DNA from: Candidatus Endonucleibacter sp. (ex Gigantidas childressi)
GTDB lineage: Bacteria > Pseudomonadota > Gammaproteobacteria > Pseudomonadales > Endozoicomonadaceae
Reading direction: 5' to 3'
NCBI GenBank assembly: GCA_030674875.1
Contig: JASXSU010000001.1
Location: 882,001-946,000 of the forward strand
Length of the DNA: 64,000 nt
Shown here: positions 1 to 9,323 of the stretch, piece by piece
Layout of the letters: each line of letters opens with the position of its first letter
How positions within the stretch are numbered: position 1 is the first letter of the stretch
Translations under genes and position numbers: made by a program
Notes under the pieces: generated by a model
The model's input: the letters and a program-made list of their open reading frames with translations, nothing else
What the model was told of the DNA's origin: nothing
Databases searched by the model: none

Positions 1-975
1 CGTTATTTTTACCACACTGATGTCGAGATCCTGACCTGGTAGCCTTACCTTTCCATTTGTGCATTCCAAGCCATTTACCCTGCTTGCTATTGTTCCACCA
101 GCATGTTGAAGTCCATGCAGTATTTCCATTGCGTTATCCGTATCACTATTTTCATACAATTCTGCCGAGAGACGCCATAGAGGCTCTGATGAAAAAGAGA
201 GTTCATTCTTTACACCTTCCCATATAGCCTTTTCAGGACTTGCAGCTATAGAAAGTTTGCTAGTCATGCTCCATTCAGTGTTATTACGATGAGGCTGTTC
301 AGGATTAATTGGCGTAGAGTTAGAAGACAAAGACTTAACAGCACACTCCTCGGTACACCCATCAGTACACTCCTCGGTACACCCATCAGCACACTCATCA
401 GCAGACTTACCAGCGAGCTCATTATTTCTACTCTGGAGATTGCGAGCTAATTGAAGTCCATCAATTACAAATATAGGTCGCCTCGAGTCGTCTATATTGC
501 TGTTGAAATAGTGATTCAACTCACTAGGAAGACTTTGTTTAAATTCGTCCTCAATAGGCCGACTAGGGTCGCTTAACAATTCTTTAAGGCTGCCCATCAC
601 ATACGGATTTATCATCTCAACAGCCATAGCTGTTTTATCCATCTGATCCGTTTTGAGCCGCTCCAGACACTTGCTCAATTTACTCGCTGATCCTTTTGAA
701 AAAAGAAGGTCGTCGTTACCAGTGGTGCTTAGCATAATTCCTATGCAAGCAGATTCATGTGTTAACGTGCAAAGGTACCTGTGAGAGAACTGATCCCAGT
801 CAGAATAAATATCAAGGGTGTAAGAGCTATCTTCCCCCCCATACTGCACCATGACCTCTTGATGACTTAGCTCTCTAGTCGTCGTGGAGGTAGCCGAAAC
901 ATCTCGGTAGAAAAACATCGATACTAACAAACAAAAACAAACAACACAGGAGTAACTCATCTTATCGGAGAGCAT
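1..975 (-). CDS. Secreted orphan protein with Cys-rich repeat (partial)
   Basis: An open frame of 325 codons runs without a stop from an ATG at 975 to the left edge of the window, so the C-terminus is missing. The start has an AGG-containing ribosome site about 9 bases upstream; a second Met at codon 6 is an alternative. The first ~28 residues (MLSDKMSYSCVVCFCLLVSM and on to a VSA end) look like a Sec signal peptide, so the product is probably exported. Around residues 193-212 there is a tandem repeat of the type ADxC/TEEC (C-A-D-G-C-T-E-E-C-T-D-G-C), i.e. a Cys every four residues; the matching DNA repeats lie at about 340-410. I recognise no domain. It could be a secreted effector or surface protein. 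Function unknown. Confidence 0.75.
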   Translation of the reverse strand, partial: MLSDKMSYSCVVCFCLLVSMFFYRDVSATSTTTRELSHQEVMVQYGGEDSSYTLDIYSDWDQFSHRYLCTLTHESACIGIMLSTTGNDDLLFSKGSASKLSKCLERLKTDQMDKTAMAVEMINPYVMGSLKELLSDPSRPIEDEFKQSLPSELNHYFNSNIDDSRRPIFVIDGLQLARNLQSRNNELAGKSADECADGCTEECTDGCTEECAVKSLSSNSTPINPEQPHRNNTEWSMTSKLSIAASPEKAIWEGVKNELSFSSEPLWRLSAELYENSDTDNAMEILHGLQHAGGTIASRVNGLECTNGKVRLPGQDLDISVVKIT

Positions 976-1361
976 TCTAATAACCTTTGGTTAGTAATTT
1001 GGATTGTTAACTGTAATGTAAAATAAGCTTATATGTAAGAGTATTTTGTATAACAGAAACCTTAATAAATTATTCTATAATACAATACCAAGATATTCTT
1101 TTTTATTTCTGACAAATGCTTTCTATTCTTGCAATATTTATTTTCAGCCACTTTGGCAATGAGTGTTTTTTTGCAGCATAGAATTTTGCTTGCTGCAGCT
1201 ATTGCCAGTGATGCTTGTGACCCACGGCTCTGCACTCTTTCTCATCCGCACATATACAGGAGCTAGGCCGCATAACTCTTGAGTGATTTGGTGTTGATGG
1301 CTTTGATTTAATAAACAGAGCTGGAACTTAAGCTTTTCGGCTTCTTTGTCAAAAATGATCA
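976..1361. other. Non-coding stretch between divergent genes
   Basis: AT-rich spacer that must hold the promoter of the leftward secreted-protein gene. A 73-codon open frame on the minus strand (1144-1365) resembles nothing I know and has no convincing ribosome site, so I do not call it. The 5' end of the decayed nnrE probably lies in the right part but is no longer recognisable. Confidence 0.5.
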
Positions 1362-2570
1362 GCATCGATAGACAAAAACCCAGACTGCATACGCTCTGCA
1401 GTGCGGATAATAGAGGTGACGGTTATATTATTGCCGATCTCGCAAAAAAATTGAAATATCTGCTTCTGTAACAGAATTGAGCAAACCTGATGCGCTAAAA
1501 AGAAAGGCTAGAAAAACTTGGCGCTTCTTCCACAAGACAAAAGTTGACACCTCTTAGATTGGCCGACAACTGCCTTATAAAAGAAGGATTGGTGGTTGAG
1601 CCATATTAGATGCATAGCTGCGACACAAGATAAAAGGGATTTATAAAAAGCCATCAAACTTATAACCGAATCTGGCAAACCGGTTTTGGCTATTGATATC
1701 CCCTAGGATCTTTGTGTGGATATAGGTACTTTGCTGAAATCAGCGGTTAATGCGCATTACACTTCAATATTTCTTGGCCTAAAGCTAGGCTTGCTTATAG
1801 GTATGGGGCCGGACTACTGGGGAGAGCCTTGTTCAAAAAAGGCCCAGATCTTCACATAAAAGGATGTGTGGAAATATTCTACTGTTGGGAAAAAATCACG
1901 GCATATCTCGATCCATTGTTATAGCCTCAGAATCGACAATAGTCTGTGCCGCAGGAAGAGTAACCATGGCAACCAGAGCAGAACATGTTTCTATTGCGGC
2001 AAGCAGCTGTTCGGAAGTAGTGTTTTTGATCATTGACAGCCAAAAAGATTTAATAGAAGTCGTTCGGGGGGGGGCACTGCCTATTGTAGGTCCGGGCTAG
2101 GGACAAAATTCCTGGGCGCACACACTGCCTGAAAAGGCAGTAAAAACAGAATGTTTTTACGTGCTTGATACCGACGCCCTGAATCTAATTGCAGATAATG
2201 ATAATTTACTGTATGCTAGGATACATTTTGTTTGGTATTTTTAACGCCCCACCCAGAGGAAGCTGCCAGAATATTGAACATCAGTATAAGGTTCAAACAT
2301 ATCTAGACTACAACGTCGACACATAAAGATATTAAAGCCGTGTAGTATTAAAAGTCACCTGTATTTTAGATTGCTATGCGTCTTTACCCTGTCGGGAATG
2401 CTGGCAATACTCTAGCTTGCATGAGGTATATACAGGTTATTGAATCGTTTGCTGGGCAGACAGCGGAGTCTTCGTTTCTCGGCTTATCGTTGGGCAGGTG
2501 AACTAGCTCCAGAACAGGTGATACGGAGTATTGGCAGCCTAGTTAATACCATAAATTAGGAAACGATTAA
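1362..2570 (+). pseudogene. nnrD: nnrE/nnrD NAD(P)HX epimerase-dehydratase, decayed
   Basis: Pieces of a bifunctional NAD(P)HX repair enzyme are readable in different frames. From the epimerase half: a CSADNRGDGYIIADLAKK segment near 1400-1450 (family motif GNNGGDGY) and an IDIP..LCVDIGTLLKSAV segment near 1690-1745. From the dehydratase half: MCGNILLLGKNHGISRS at 1864 on, ATRAEHVSIA, PIVGPGLGQNSWAH near 2085-2115, LDTDALNLIADN near 2170 and a PHPEEAA-like segment near 2250. Many stops and frameshifts separate them. The intact enzyme repairs hydrated NAD(P)H. Position directly upstream of tsaE matches the E. coli order nnrD-tsaE-amiB-mutL-miaA-hfq-hflX. A functional copy elsewhere in the genome cannot be excluded. 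Confidence 0.85.
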
Positions 2571-2693
2571 ATTTTTTAGTTTCTGAACATAATGGTACCC
2601 AAAGTATCTGAAAGTACAGATAAAGAGCAATGGAGTGGAGTTCTGTTCACACTTTGTAATGATAACGGGTATAGTGATCAGGTAGAAATATTG

Positions 2694-3188
2694 ATGCAAA
2701 GCAGAAACGAACTGCTGATTAATAATGAAAAAGATATGGTACTCTTGGGGAAAGTACTAGCAAAAGTTAGTAACGGCAAAGGGGTGGTGTTTTTGCATGG
2801 TGACTGTGGCACAGGAAAGACAACATTTTGTCGTGGCGTGATAACGGCTTTAGGTCATAAAGGTGTGGTAAAAAGCCCAACATACACTTTAGTTGAGCCA
2901 TATTGTGTAAATAATCAAAATATTTACCACTTTGATCTTTACCGTTTAGCTGACCCAGAAGAGCTTGAATTTATTGGGGGAAGAGACTATTTCGAACGTG
3001 ATAGCCTTTGTTTGGTAGAGTGGCCCTCCAGAGGGGAGGGGGCTTTACCTAATGCAGACATTGAAATCACCTTTGAATACAATTTACTAGGACGAAAGGT
3101 GAAATTTATGGGGGTGACTAAATGGGGACAGCTAGCCGTTAAAGGTATGGTTGTCGGTTTTTTAGAGATAAGAGAGGCTAAGCGCTAG
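2694..3188 (+). CDS. tsaE: TsaE, ATPase of tRNA t6A synthesis
   Basis: TsaE works with TsaB and TsaD to form N6-threonylcarbamoyladenosine at position 37 of ANN-decoding tRNAs. Visible are the Walker A motif GDCGTGKTT, followed by the family-typical FCRG and SPTYTLVEPY, and later HFDLYRL and a LVEWPSRG segment near the C-terminus. The open frame extends to an ATG at 2592, but that would add 34 residues with no family similarity; I chose the ATG at 2694, which has an AGGTAG ribosome site at about 9 bases and gives 164 residues, near the usual ~150-160. The stop lies 2 bases before the amiB start, so the two are probably co-transcribed. With nnrD broken upstream, the promoter may sit inside the decayed region. 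Confidence 0.93.
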   Translation: MQSRNELLINNEKDMVLLGKVLAKVSNGKGVVFLHGDCGTGKTTFCRGVITALGHKGVVKSPTYTLVEPYCVNNQNIYHFDLYRLADPEELEFIGGRDYFERDSLCLVEWPSRGEGALPNADIEITFEYNLLGRKVKFMGVTKWGQLAVKGMVVGFLEIREAKR

Positions 3189-3190
3189 CG

Positions 3191-4633
3191 ATGTCACGGA
3201 AGATGTTACGTCTTTTCAGTAGATTATTCTCAAGTAATCGCAGCGATATCTTATCAGAGGATAAAAGTTACTCATTCACTAAAGGTCTATGGCGATTTTC
3301 ATCAAAGGCTACGGCATTACTTTGCTTTCTATTCAGTATTCCTGCTCTAACGGCAAGCCTGACTTGGGCTAATGCCTCTCTGGTGCATGATGTAAGGTTA
3401 TGGCGCTCACCAGATAAAACCCGTCTAGTCTTTGATGTCTCCGCAGCAGTGACCCACTCTGAACTTTGGTTGACCAACCCTCGGCGCTTAGTAATAGACA
3501 TTAAAAACAGCAGGTTGAAAGCGAACTTGTCTTCTTTGCGATTAAAAAACACCCCCGTTAAAAAAGTGCGCCATGGTATTCGAAATAAGCAAGATCTGAG
3601 GTTAGTGCTGGATCTTCGCCAACAAACTACAGCTAAAATCTTTCTGCTGAAACCTAATACAACTTATGGATACCGTCTTGTCGTTGATCTGTTAGATGCA
3701 GAGAAAAAAGCGAAACCGATAGTAAAGGAGAAGCGGAAGTGGCGTAATATTGTGATTGCTATTGATGCCGGCCATGGAGGAGAAGACCCTGGAGCGCTTG
3801 CCTATGGTGGTGGTTATGAAAAACATATAACGCTGGCTATTGCTAAAAAGTTGGCGGCTTTTCTGAAGAAAGAGCCAGGTTTCACACCAGTCCTGATTCG
3901 TAATAGTGATTATTATGTGGATCTTCGACGGCGCACTCAAATTGCCCGTGAACACAAAGCTGATTTATTTGTTTCTATTCATGCTGATGGATTCAATGAT
4001 AAGCGGGCTAGAGGCGCTTCTATATTTGCGCTATCCCGCAGGGGAGCAACCTCAGAAACCGCTCGATGGTTGGCTCAGAAAGAAAATCTTTCTGACCAAA
4101 TTGGAGGAGAAGGTGGTATCTCGTTAAATGATAAAGATGACTTGTTGGTTGGAGTTTTACTGGATTTATCTATGACATCGACATTATCATCGAGCCTTGA
4201 GGTAGGGAATGAGGTTCTACATAATGTAAAGAAAGTGAACAAGCTACATAAATCACACGTAGAACAGGCAGGGTTTGTTGTACTTAAGTCGCCAGATATT
4301 CCCTCCATACTAGTGGAAGCAGGGTTCATTACCAACCCACAGGAATCAAAAAAATTAAAATCTAGCATGCACCAGAAAAAAATTGCTAAGTCCATCCTAA
4401 AAGGGATAAAAACATGGTTTACTAACCGACCTGCACCGGATACATTGATTGCGAAGTGGAAACAGGAAGGCCGACTTCAAGTTAAGCCTAAAAGTTATAT
4501 TATACAGCCAGGTGACACACTATCTGATATTGCCAAAGAGTTTGGTATTAGTTTAGGCTCACTAAAAAAGGTTAATAATATTTCTAGGTCCGACCTTGTC
4601 CTTGTTGGGACGGTTCTGACTATTCCCGATTGA
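3191..4633 (+). CDS. amiB: AmiB-type N-acetylmuramoyl-L-alanine amidase
   Basis: Periplasmic zinc amidase that cleaves septal peptidoglycan during cell separation. The 480-residue product has a hydrophobic export segment at about 40-61 ending in ANA, an AMIN domain at about 63-165 (septal targeting), an Amidase_3 domain at about 187-408 and one LysM domain at 435-480 (SYIIQPGDTLSDIAKEFGIS). The zinc and catalytic residues are in place: H195 in IDAGHGGEDPG, E210, H264 in SIHADG and E376 in LVEAGFITNP. The export signal is preceded by ~38 residues, longer than usual, so a later start is possible. It sits 2 bases after tsaE and ~100 bases before mutL, as in other gammaproteobacteria. Confidence 0.95.
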   Translation: MSRKMLRLFSRLFSSNRSDILSEDKSYSFTKGLWRFSSKATALLCFLFSIPALTASLTWANASLVHDVRLWRSPDKTRLVFDVSAAVTHSELWLTNPRRLVIDIKNSRLKANLSSLRLKNTPVKKVRHGIRNKQDLRLVLDLRQQTTAKIFLLKPNTTYGYRLVVDLLDAEKKAKPIVKEKRKWRNIVIAIDAGHGGEDPGALAYGGGYEKHITLAIAKKLAAFLKKEPGFTPVLIRNSDYYVDLRRRTQIAREHKADLFVSIHADGFNDKRARGASIFALSRRGATSETARWLAQKENLSDQIGGEGGISLNDKDDLLVGVLLDLSMTSTLSSSLEVGNEVLHNVKKVNKLHKSHVEQAGFVVLKSPDIPSILVEAGFITNPQESKKLKSSMHQKKIAKSILKGIKTWFTNRPAPDTLIAKWKQEGRLQVKPKSYIIQPGDTLSDIAKEFGISLGSLKKVNNISRSDLVLVGTVLTIPD

Positions 4634-4736
4634 AGAAGCCCTATGACCCTATAGGTAGTTGGTGCAAGGGGAATGGATATGGCAGAAAGCCTGCACTGGT
4701 AGGGCTATTTTATTTATTGGATATAGAGCTTAGTGA

Positions 4737-6641
4737 ATGAAACCAATTCGCTTACTGGATAACCGTCTTGCAAATCAGATCGCTGCAGGTGAGGTAGTTG
4801 AGCGCCCGGCCTCTGCTGTTAAAGAGTTAGTGGAAAATAGTCTGGATGCTGGCGCAAGAAAGTTAGTTGTTGAAGTTGAAGCCGGAGGAACTAAACTTAT
4901 CCGCATATGTGATGATGGCTATGGCATCCCTCAAGATGATCTGGTGCTCGCCTTATCTCGCCATGCGACTAGCAAAGTATCTGCATTGGAAGATCTTGAA
5001 GGTGTTACAACGCTTGGTTTTCGTGGAGAAGCATTGGCCAGCATTAGCTCTGTGTCTAGGTTGGTTTTGACATCCTTTCGTGAAGGCCAAGAATCTGGTT
5101 GGCAGGCTCGGGTAGAAGGGCGTGATATGGATGCTCTGCTAAGTCCTTCTCCTCACTCGGTAGGTACAACGGTTGAAGTAAAAGACCTTTTTTTTAATAC
5201 TCCGGCTCGCAGAAAATTTTTAAAGACAGAGAAAACAGAATTCTCCCACCTTGAAGAGGTGATTAAACGCTTGGCTCTTTCTCGCTTTGACGTTGCTTTT
5301 TCCTTGCGCCATAACCAGCGCAGCGTGCATCAGTTAAGAGCAGCACAGACCCAGGCAGAAAAAGATCGGCGCGTTGCATCACTATGCGGCCTTCAGTTTA
5401 TAGAGCACTCTGTGCGTGTGGATGTTGAAGCATCGAGCCTTAGACTGTGGGGTTGGGTTGGGCTGCCCACTTTTTCAAGAGCCAATACTGATTTGCAGTA
5501 TTTTTTTGTGAATGGTCGAGTAATTCGTGATCGGTTGGTGGCTCATGCCGTTAGGCAGGCATATCGCGATGTCCTGTTTGGCGGTAGACATCCGACATTT
5601 GTTCTTTATCTAGAACTTGACCCAGCACAGGTTGACGTCAATGTTCATCCTACCAAGAATGAAGTGCGCTTCCGGGATGGACGCATAGTTCACAATTTTT
5701 TATTCAGCACTCTTAACCGTGCGTTAGCAGAAGTCAGACCCGAAGACCACTTACCAGATAAAGTATTTTCTGAGGAGCCTCTACCCAAGAGTGTAAGCGT
5801 TGACGTGCGTGAGTTTCGGGAACAAGAAAATCTGTCTCTATCATATGCTTCGCCGACACAGACAACACAGGGAGTCCAATATGGCGGTAATGGAGGACGA
5901 TTGCCACCATCTGCTTCTCCTAGTCAAGTTAAAAATCATATTCAGGCTTATGAAAAACTCTACACTTCTGCTTCCCAGCCCATCATGCCAAACGTTATCT
6001 ATGATAAACCGCAAGCAGAGGATAATAGTGCCACACTTACCTCTAAAGAGTCTCTTGCGCCCCCGCTTGGTTACGCAGTTGCACAGTTGAAGGGTGTTTA
6101 TATTTTAGCTGAAAATGACCAAGGGGTGATTTTAGTTGATATGCATGCTGCCCATGAACGTATTATCTATGAGGGGATGAAAACTGCCTGGCAGGCTGAG
6201 GGCATCCCAGCCCAACCTTTACTAGTTCCTAAATCTGTTACTGCCAGCATTGAAGAGACTGATTGTGCAGAAGAAAATGCCAATTACTTTCAACAGCTTG
6301 GCCTAACACTGGCACGAATAGGGCCTGAAACACTAATTGTTCGCTCGGTTCCGGTGATGTTGCAAGGTGCTGACGTTGAGAAACTGATTCATGATGTGTT
6401 ATCAGATTTAATCCAGTTTGGCACCAGTGATAAAATTGAAGCGCATCTTAATGAAATTCTAGCAACTATGGCATGCCACGGTTCTGTACGAGCAAACCGT
6501 AAGCTGTCGATAGAAGAAATGAATGGCCTATTGCGCGACATGGAAAAAACCGAGCGTAGCGGGCAATGCAACCATGGCCGGCCAACTTGGACTCTGTTGA
6601 CAATGAATCATCTGGATAAGTTGTTTATGCGAGGGAGGTAA
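4737..6641 (+). CDS. mutL: MutL, DNA mismatch repair ATPase
   Basis: MutL couples MutS mismatch recognition to MutH and UvrD. The N-terminal GHKL ATPase (about residues 1-330) shows the expected motifs: [12 protein letters not shown] with E30 and N34, DDGYGIP, RHATSK, and [11 protein letters not shown]. The middle (about 340-440) is a variable Ser/Gln-rich linker, and the C-terminal dimerisation domain contains [10 protein letters not shown] and ends with [11 protein letters not shown]. It lacks the DQHA(X)2E(X)4E metal site of endonuclease-type MutL, as expected where MutH is used. Length 634 is normal. Intact, so the high mutation and pseudogene load here is not explained by loss of this gene. 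A small inverted repeat (GGAGG-TAAT-CCTCC) overlaps the 3' end. Confidence 0.97.
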   Translation: MKPIRLLDNRLANQIAAGEVVERPASAVKELVENSLDAGARKLVVEVEAGGTKLIRICDDGYGIPQDDLVLALSRHATSKVSALEDLEGVTTLGFRGEALASISSVSRLVLTSFREGQESGWQARVEGRDMDALLSPSPHSVGTTVEVKDLFFNTPARRKFLKTEKTEFSHLEEVIKRLALSRFDVAFSLRHNQRSVHQLRAAQTQAEKDRRVASLCGLQFIEHSVRVDVEASSLRLWGWVGLPTFSRANTDLQYFFVNGRVIRDRLVAHAVRQAYRDVLFGGRHPTFVLYLELDPAQVDVNVHPTKNEVRFRDGRIVHNFLFSTLNRALAEVRPEDHLPDKVFSEEPLPKSVSVDVREFREQENLSLSYASPTQTTQGVQYGGNGGRLPPSASPSQVKNHIQAYEKLYTSASQPIMPNVIYDKPQAEDNSATLTSKESLAPPLGYAVAQLKGVYILAENDQGVILVDMHAAHERIIYEGMKTAWQAEGIPAQPLLVPKSVTASIEETDCAEENANYFQQLGLTLARIGPETLIVRSVPVMLQGADVEKLIHDVLSDLIQFGTSDKIEAHLNEILATMACHGSVRANRKLSIEEMNGLLRDMEKTERSGQCNHGRPTWTLLTMNHLDKLFMRGR

Positions 6642-6678
6642 TCCTCCAGCACTTTAGTATTCTATCTGTGGACATATA

Positions 6679-6720
6679 TACCCAGGATAGCTTACCACAC
6701 CTACCTTCAAGGAGAGTGTG
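6679..6720. repeat. Short palindromic-element remnant
   Basis: About 42 bases beginning TACCC and joined through a TA to the IS630-derived remnant that follows. It resembles the outer ends of the 120-bp element family (ACCTTCAAGG inside). Confidence 0.5.
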
Positions 6721-6722
6721 TA

Positions 6723-7167
6723 TACCCAAGATTATTGAAGATACTTTATTTTGAAGTTGTTTTTCTACATTATCTGTTCATACTAAAAATCACTCTGGCT
6801 TCACCGCAAAAAACAGAATCTAAGAAAATGTGTAATGTTCAAAAGTGCGACCGCGTTAAGGAGGCATTTTTGAAGCCGAAAAATTGTTCTGCGCCTACTA
6901 CTGCTAAAACTTTGAGAAACAGTGCATCCAGCATAAGCCTCTATATTAATGACTACTTGAAAAAAATCTGATTCCTGAAAATGGTGGCAGCAAAAGTAGC
7001 TTGAATGACGAGCAAACGCGGCAATTTATCGAACATATCTCTGAGCATGCTTATGCTCACATTCCCCAGATTCTCACGTATGTCTCTGAGAAATTGTGCT
7101 TCATTGATCAGCAGGATTAATGACAATTTTGAGATGATGCAACCTGCACCTTGAACTCTATTGGGTA
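6723..7167 (+). mobile_element. IS630-derived remnant, internally deleted
   Basis: The left end reads TACCCAAGATTATTGAAG and the right end is the inverse of TACCCAATAGAGTTCAAGG; both match the ends of the larger IS630 copy at 37473-38696. Between them, with one frameshift, are transposase fragments: LRNSASSISLYINDYLKK, then PENGGSKSSLNDEQTRQFIEH and AYAHIPQILTYVSEKL, which align with KPENGGSESHLDDEQTQQLIEH and TYAHTHQIVAYIAERW of that copy. The catalytic part is gone. It sits between mutL and miaA and shares TA junctions with short elements on both sides. Confidence 0.8.
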
Positions 7168-7169
7168 TA

Positions 7170-7282
7170 TACCCCCCACCCTTGGAGGTGGGGGGGCTGC
7201 TCTCGCTAACTCCCTACTACTCTTAGGCTCACAGGGCTTCGATCGTTTGTCACCTAGCCCCCTCTGTCAATGGTAACGAGTA
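7170..7282. repeat. Palindromic TACCC/GAGTA element
   Basis: Starts TACCCCCC, ends AACGAGTA, and is flanked by TA on each side. The central part (CCTACTACTCTTAGGCTCA) is the family core. It abuts the IS630 remnant with a single shared TA. A diverged copy of the element described at 28358-28481. Confidence 0.75.
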
Positions 7283-7378
7283 TAAAATGCGCTTGGGTAT
7301 TTTGTCATATTTGACATAATGTTCAGAAAGGTTTTTACTATGTTGTATAATATTCATTCCTCTTAGATGTACGAGGCT

Positions 7379-7476
7379 GTTATCTGCTCCCTGTCACCCC
7401 AATCACCTGCACTCGTAGACTCATGGAGCCTAGCTCGTTTGTCGCTTACTCACACCTTCAATGGTAACGGGTATAG
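7379..7476. repeat. Half copy of palindromic element
   Basis: Contains the family core (ATCACCTGCACTCGTAGACTCATGGAGC) split over 7400-7430 and a right end ACCTTCAATGGTAACGGGTATA; the left end is missing. It ends ~36 bases before the miaA start and could overlap its promoter or leader. Confidence 0.65.
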
Positions 7477-7512
7477 AAGGTTTGATGATTTTTAAATCAA
7501 TGGTTTTACAGT

Positions 7513-8463
7513 GTGAATAAGCAAGCTTACGAGTTACCCCCAGCGTTTTTCTTGATGGGGCCGACGGCTTCAGGTAAAACCGATCTCGCAGTTTCGCTTA
7601 CAGAAGAGCTACCCTGTGACATCATCAGTGTTGATTCAGCTCTGATTTACAAAGGTATGGACATAGGTACAGCTAAGCCTGAAGCTGCTGTTCTTGCAAA
7701 AGCGCCTCACCGACTTATTAGTTTTTTAGACCCCTCCCAATCGTACTCTGCGGCTGAATTTCGAGTAGATGCCCTACGGTATATGGCTGAAATAACTGCA
7801 CGTGGTAGAATCCCCCTACTTGTAGGAGGGTCCATGCTTTACTTTAAAGTTCTCCAGCAAGGAATAGCAGAGCTGCCACCAGCCAATGAACATATCCGTG
7901 AAAGAATCCTCTCAGAAGCAAAAATGATTGGCTGGGATGCACTACACAAACGATTAGCAGGTATTGATCCTAGGGCTGCGCTGCGAATAAAACCCACAGA
8001 CACTCAACGCCTTCAGCGAGCACTTGAGGTTTATGAAGCAACAGGGCGAACATTATCAGCCTTGCATGATGACCAGAATCAACAGCCTTTCCCCTACAAA
8101 GTTATCAATTTGGCTGTATCTCTTCAGGATAGAAAAGTCTTGCATCAACGAATTGCTCTTAGATTTAGCCATATGCTGGAAAACTGTTTTGAACAAGAAG
8201 TCGTGAAACTGCATAGGAGAAAAGACCTTAATCCATCGTTGCCATCTATTCGTGCAGTAGGGTATCGTCAGATGTGGTCTTTTATTGATGGCGAAATTTC
8301 TCACGAAGAAATGGTTAACAAAAGTATTGCAGCAACTCGCCAACTAGCTAAAAGGCAACTAACTTGGTTGCGAAGCTGGCCTTGTGTAAACTGGCTGGAC
8401 TCTTTGTCATCAGATCTGACGCTGGATGCCTTGAGAATTATTCTATTTCACCGTAGGAGTTAA
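7513..8463 (+). CDS. miaA: MiaA, tRNA dimethylallyltransferase
   Basis: Transfers a dimethylallyl group to A37 of tRNAs reading UNN codons. The N-terminal P-loop [11 protein letters not shown] lies at about residues 16-26, followed by [16 protein letters not shown], the central [15 protein letters not shown], and [16 protein letters not shown]; the [11 protein letters not shown] signature is near the C-terminus. 316 residues equals the E. coli length. The start is a GTG ([10 protein letters not shown]); no better ATG lies nearby in frame. The mutL-miaA spacer is ~870 bases here because mobile elements have invaded it; in relatives it is short, so a new promoter may be needed. Confidence 0.96.
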   Translation: MNKQAYELPPAFFLMGPTASGKTDLAVSLTEELPCDIISVDSALIYKGMDIGTAKPEAAVLAKAPHRLISFLDPSQSYSAAEFRVDALRYMAEITARGRIPLLVGGSMLYFKVLQQGIAELPPANEHIRERILSEAKMIGWDALHKRLAGIDPRAALRIKPTDTQRLQRALEVYEATGRTLSALHDDQNQQPFPYKVINLAVSLQDRKVLHQRIALRFSHMLENCFEQEVVKLHRRKDLNPSLPSIRAVGYRQMWSFIDGEISHEEMVNKSIAATRQLAKRQLTWLRSWPCVNWLDSLSSDLTLDALRIILFHRRS

Positions 8464-8777
8464 TAACTACTGCCACTATATATTTATATTTTATAAAGAC
8501 AAACAAAAGTTACCAGAACCCTCTGGCAGGCGTGGGTTAGGTGGCGTATTCAATCAAGATGTAGAGAAATTTGAGGAAACTAATACATTGAAACCTGTAA
8601 TAGTTTCTGCATATTTCGTGAAAGTGACTAATATTACTTAGTGGTCATTATGTGAAGCAACTTTACTGTTAGCTAGACATAAATTCAAGGCACAGGTGCT
8701 GGCATAGCCGGTGAAAGAGAATAGTCACCTTTAAAAAGGCTGTTCAAAACTAATATATAAATAAAAGGAGTACAGAT
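8464..8777. promoter_or_regulatory. miaA-hfq spacer, likely hfq promoter and leader
   Basis: 314 bases with no gene and no recognisable repeat. In relatives hfq has promoters inside or after miaA. A clear ribosome site AAGGAG lies 8 bases before the hfq ATG. I cannot assign -35/-10 boxes with confidence. Confidence 0.4.
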
Positions 8778-9026
8778 ATGTCAAGAGGGCATTCTCTACA
8801 AGACCCTTATCTCAATGTGTTACGTAAAGAGCGGATACCAGTTTCTATCTACTTGGTAAACGGTATTAAGCTTCAAGGACAAATCGAGTCCTTTGATCAG
8901 TTTGTTATCTTGCTAAAGAATACAGTGAGCCAAATGGTTTACAAACATGCAGTTTCCACGGTCGTTCCCAGTCGACCTGTTCGTCTACCTACGCAAGAGG
9001 AGAGTGAATCAGTTTGGCCTGAGTAG
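8778..9026 (+). CDS. hfq: Hfq, RNA chaperone
   Basis: Sm-like hexameric RNA chaperone that pairs small RNAs with target mRNAs. The 82-residue product has the Sm1 motif ([20 protein letters not shown], about 22-41) and the Sm2 motif [14 protein letters not shown] (about 55-68), plus the usual N-terminus [18 protein letters not shown]. The C-terminal tail is short (about 15 residues). A strong AAGGAG ribosome site precedes the ATG. It is followed directly by a terminator. Confidence 0.98.
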   Translation: MSRGHSLQDPYLNVLRKERIPVSIYLVNGIKLQGQIESFDQFVILLKNTVSQMVYKHAVSTVVPSRPVRLPTQEESESVWPE

Positions 9027-9050
9027 ATATAATCTGCTGCTTACAGTAGC

Positions 9051-9077
9051 AAGGCGCTTAATTGCGCCTTTTTTATT
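9051..9077 (+). terminator. Rho-independent terminator after hfq
   Basis: Stem AAGGCGC / GCGCCTT with loop TTAATT, followed by a run of T (TTTTTTATTTG). It lies 25 bases after the hfq stop, so hflX probably depends on read-through or its own promoter. Confidence 0.85.
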
Positions 9078-9127
9078 TGTTTTTGATGCGTTTGTTAAGA
9101 AAAGTCCTCAAAGTAATTATAGATATA

Positions 9128-9249
9128 TACCCATTTCCATTGAAGGTATGGATAATCTACAAACAAGCGAGCCAATGATCCTACCAGTAGTCGGTGATTT
9201 AGGTATGTAATTGCGAGCAACAGTATTACACCTTCAATGGAAATGGGTA
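9128..9249. repeat. Palindromic TACCC/GGGTA element between hfq and hflX
   Basis: 122 bases; left end TACCCATTTCCATTGAAGG and right end CCTTCAATGGAAATGGGTA form near-perfect inverted repeats of ~19 bases. TA flanks both sides (TA TA at the junctions). Its core is the family core in diverged form. It separates the hfq terminator from the hflX ribosome site. Confidence 0.85.
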
Positions 9250-9323
9250 TAAAATAGGTTCTTGATATACTCTATCATTATTGGCATCTTAATTAAGATG
9301 CCACGAACACAAGGAGCTATCTT

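Noticed and set aside
2592-2693. N-terminal extension of tsaE from the ATG at 2592
   Set aside because: The extra 34 residues have no family similarity, and the ATG at 2694 has a ribosome site and gives the usual length.
3268-3552. Minus-strand open frames inside amiB (also 3692-3955 and 4075-4395)
   Set aside because: Shadows of the well-supported amiB frame; no ribosome sites or family similarity.
4634-4736. AGCCCT ... AGGGCT pairing after amiB as a terminator
   Set aside because: The arms are ~55 bases apart and short; it would separate co-operonic amiB and mutL, so the call is too weak.
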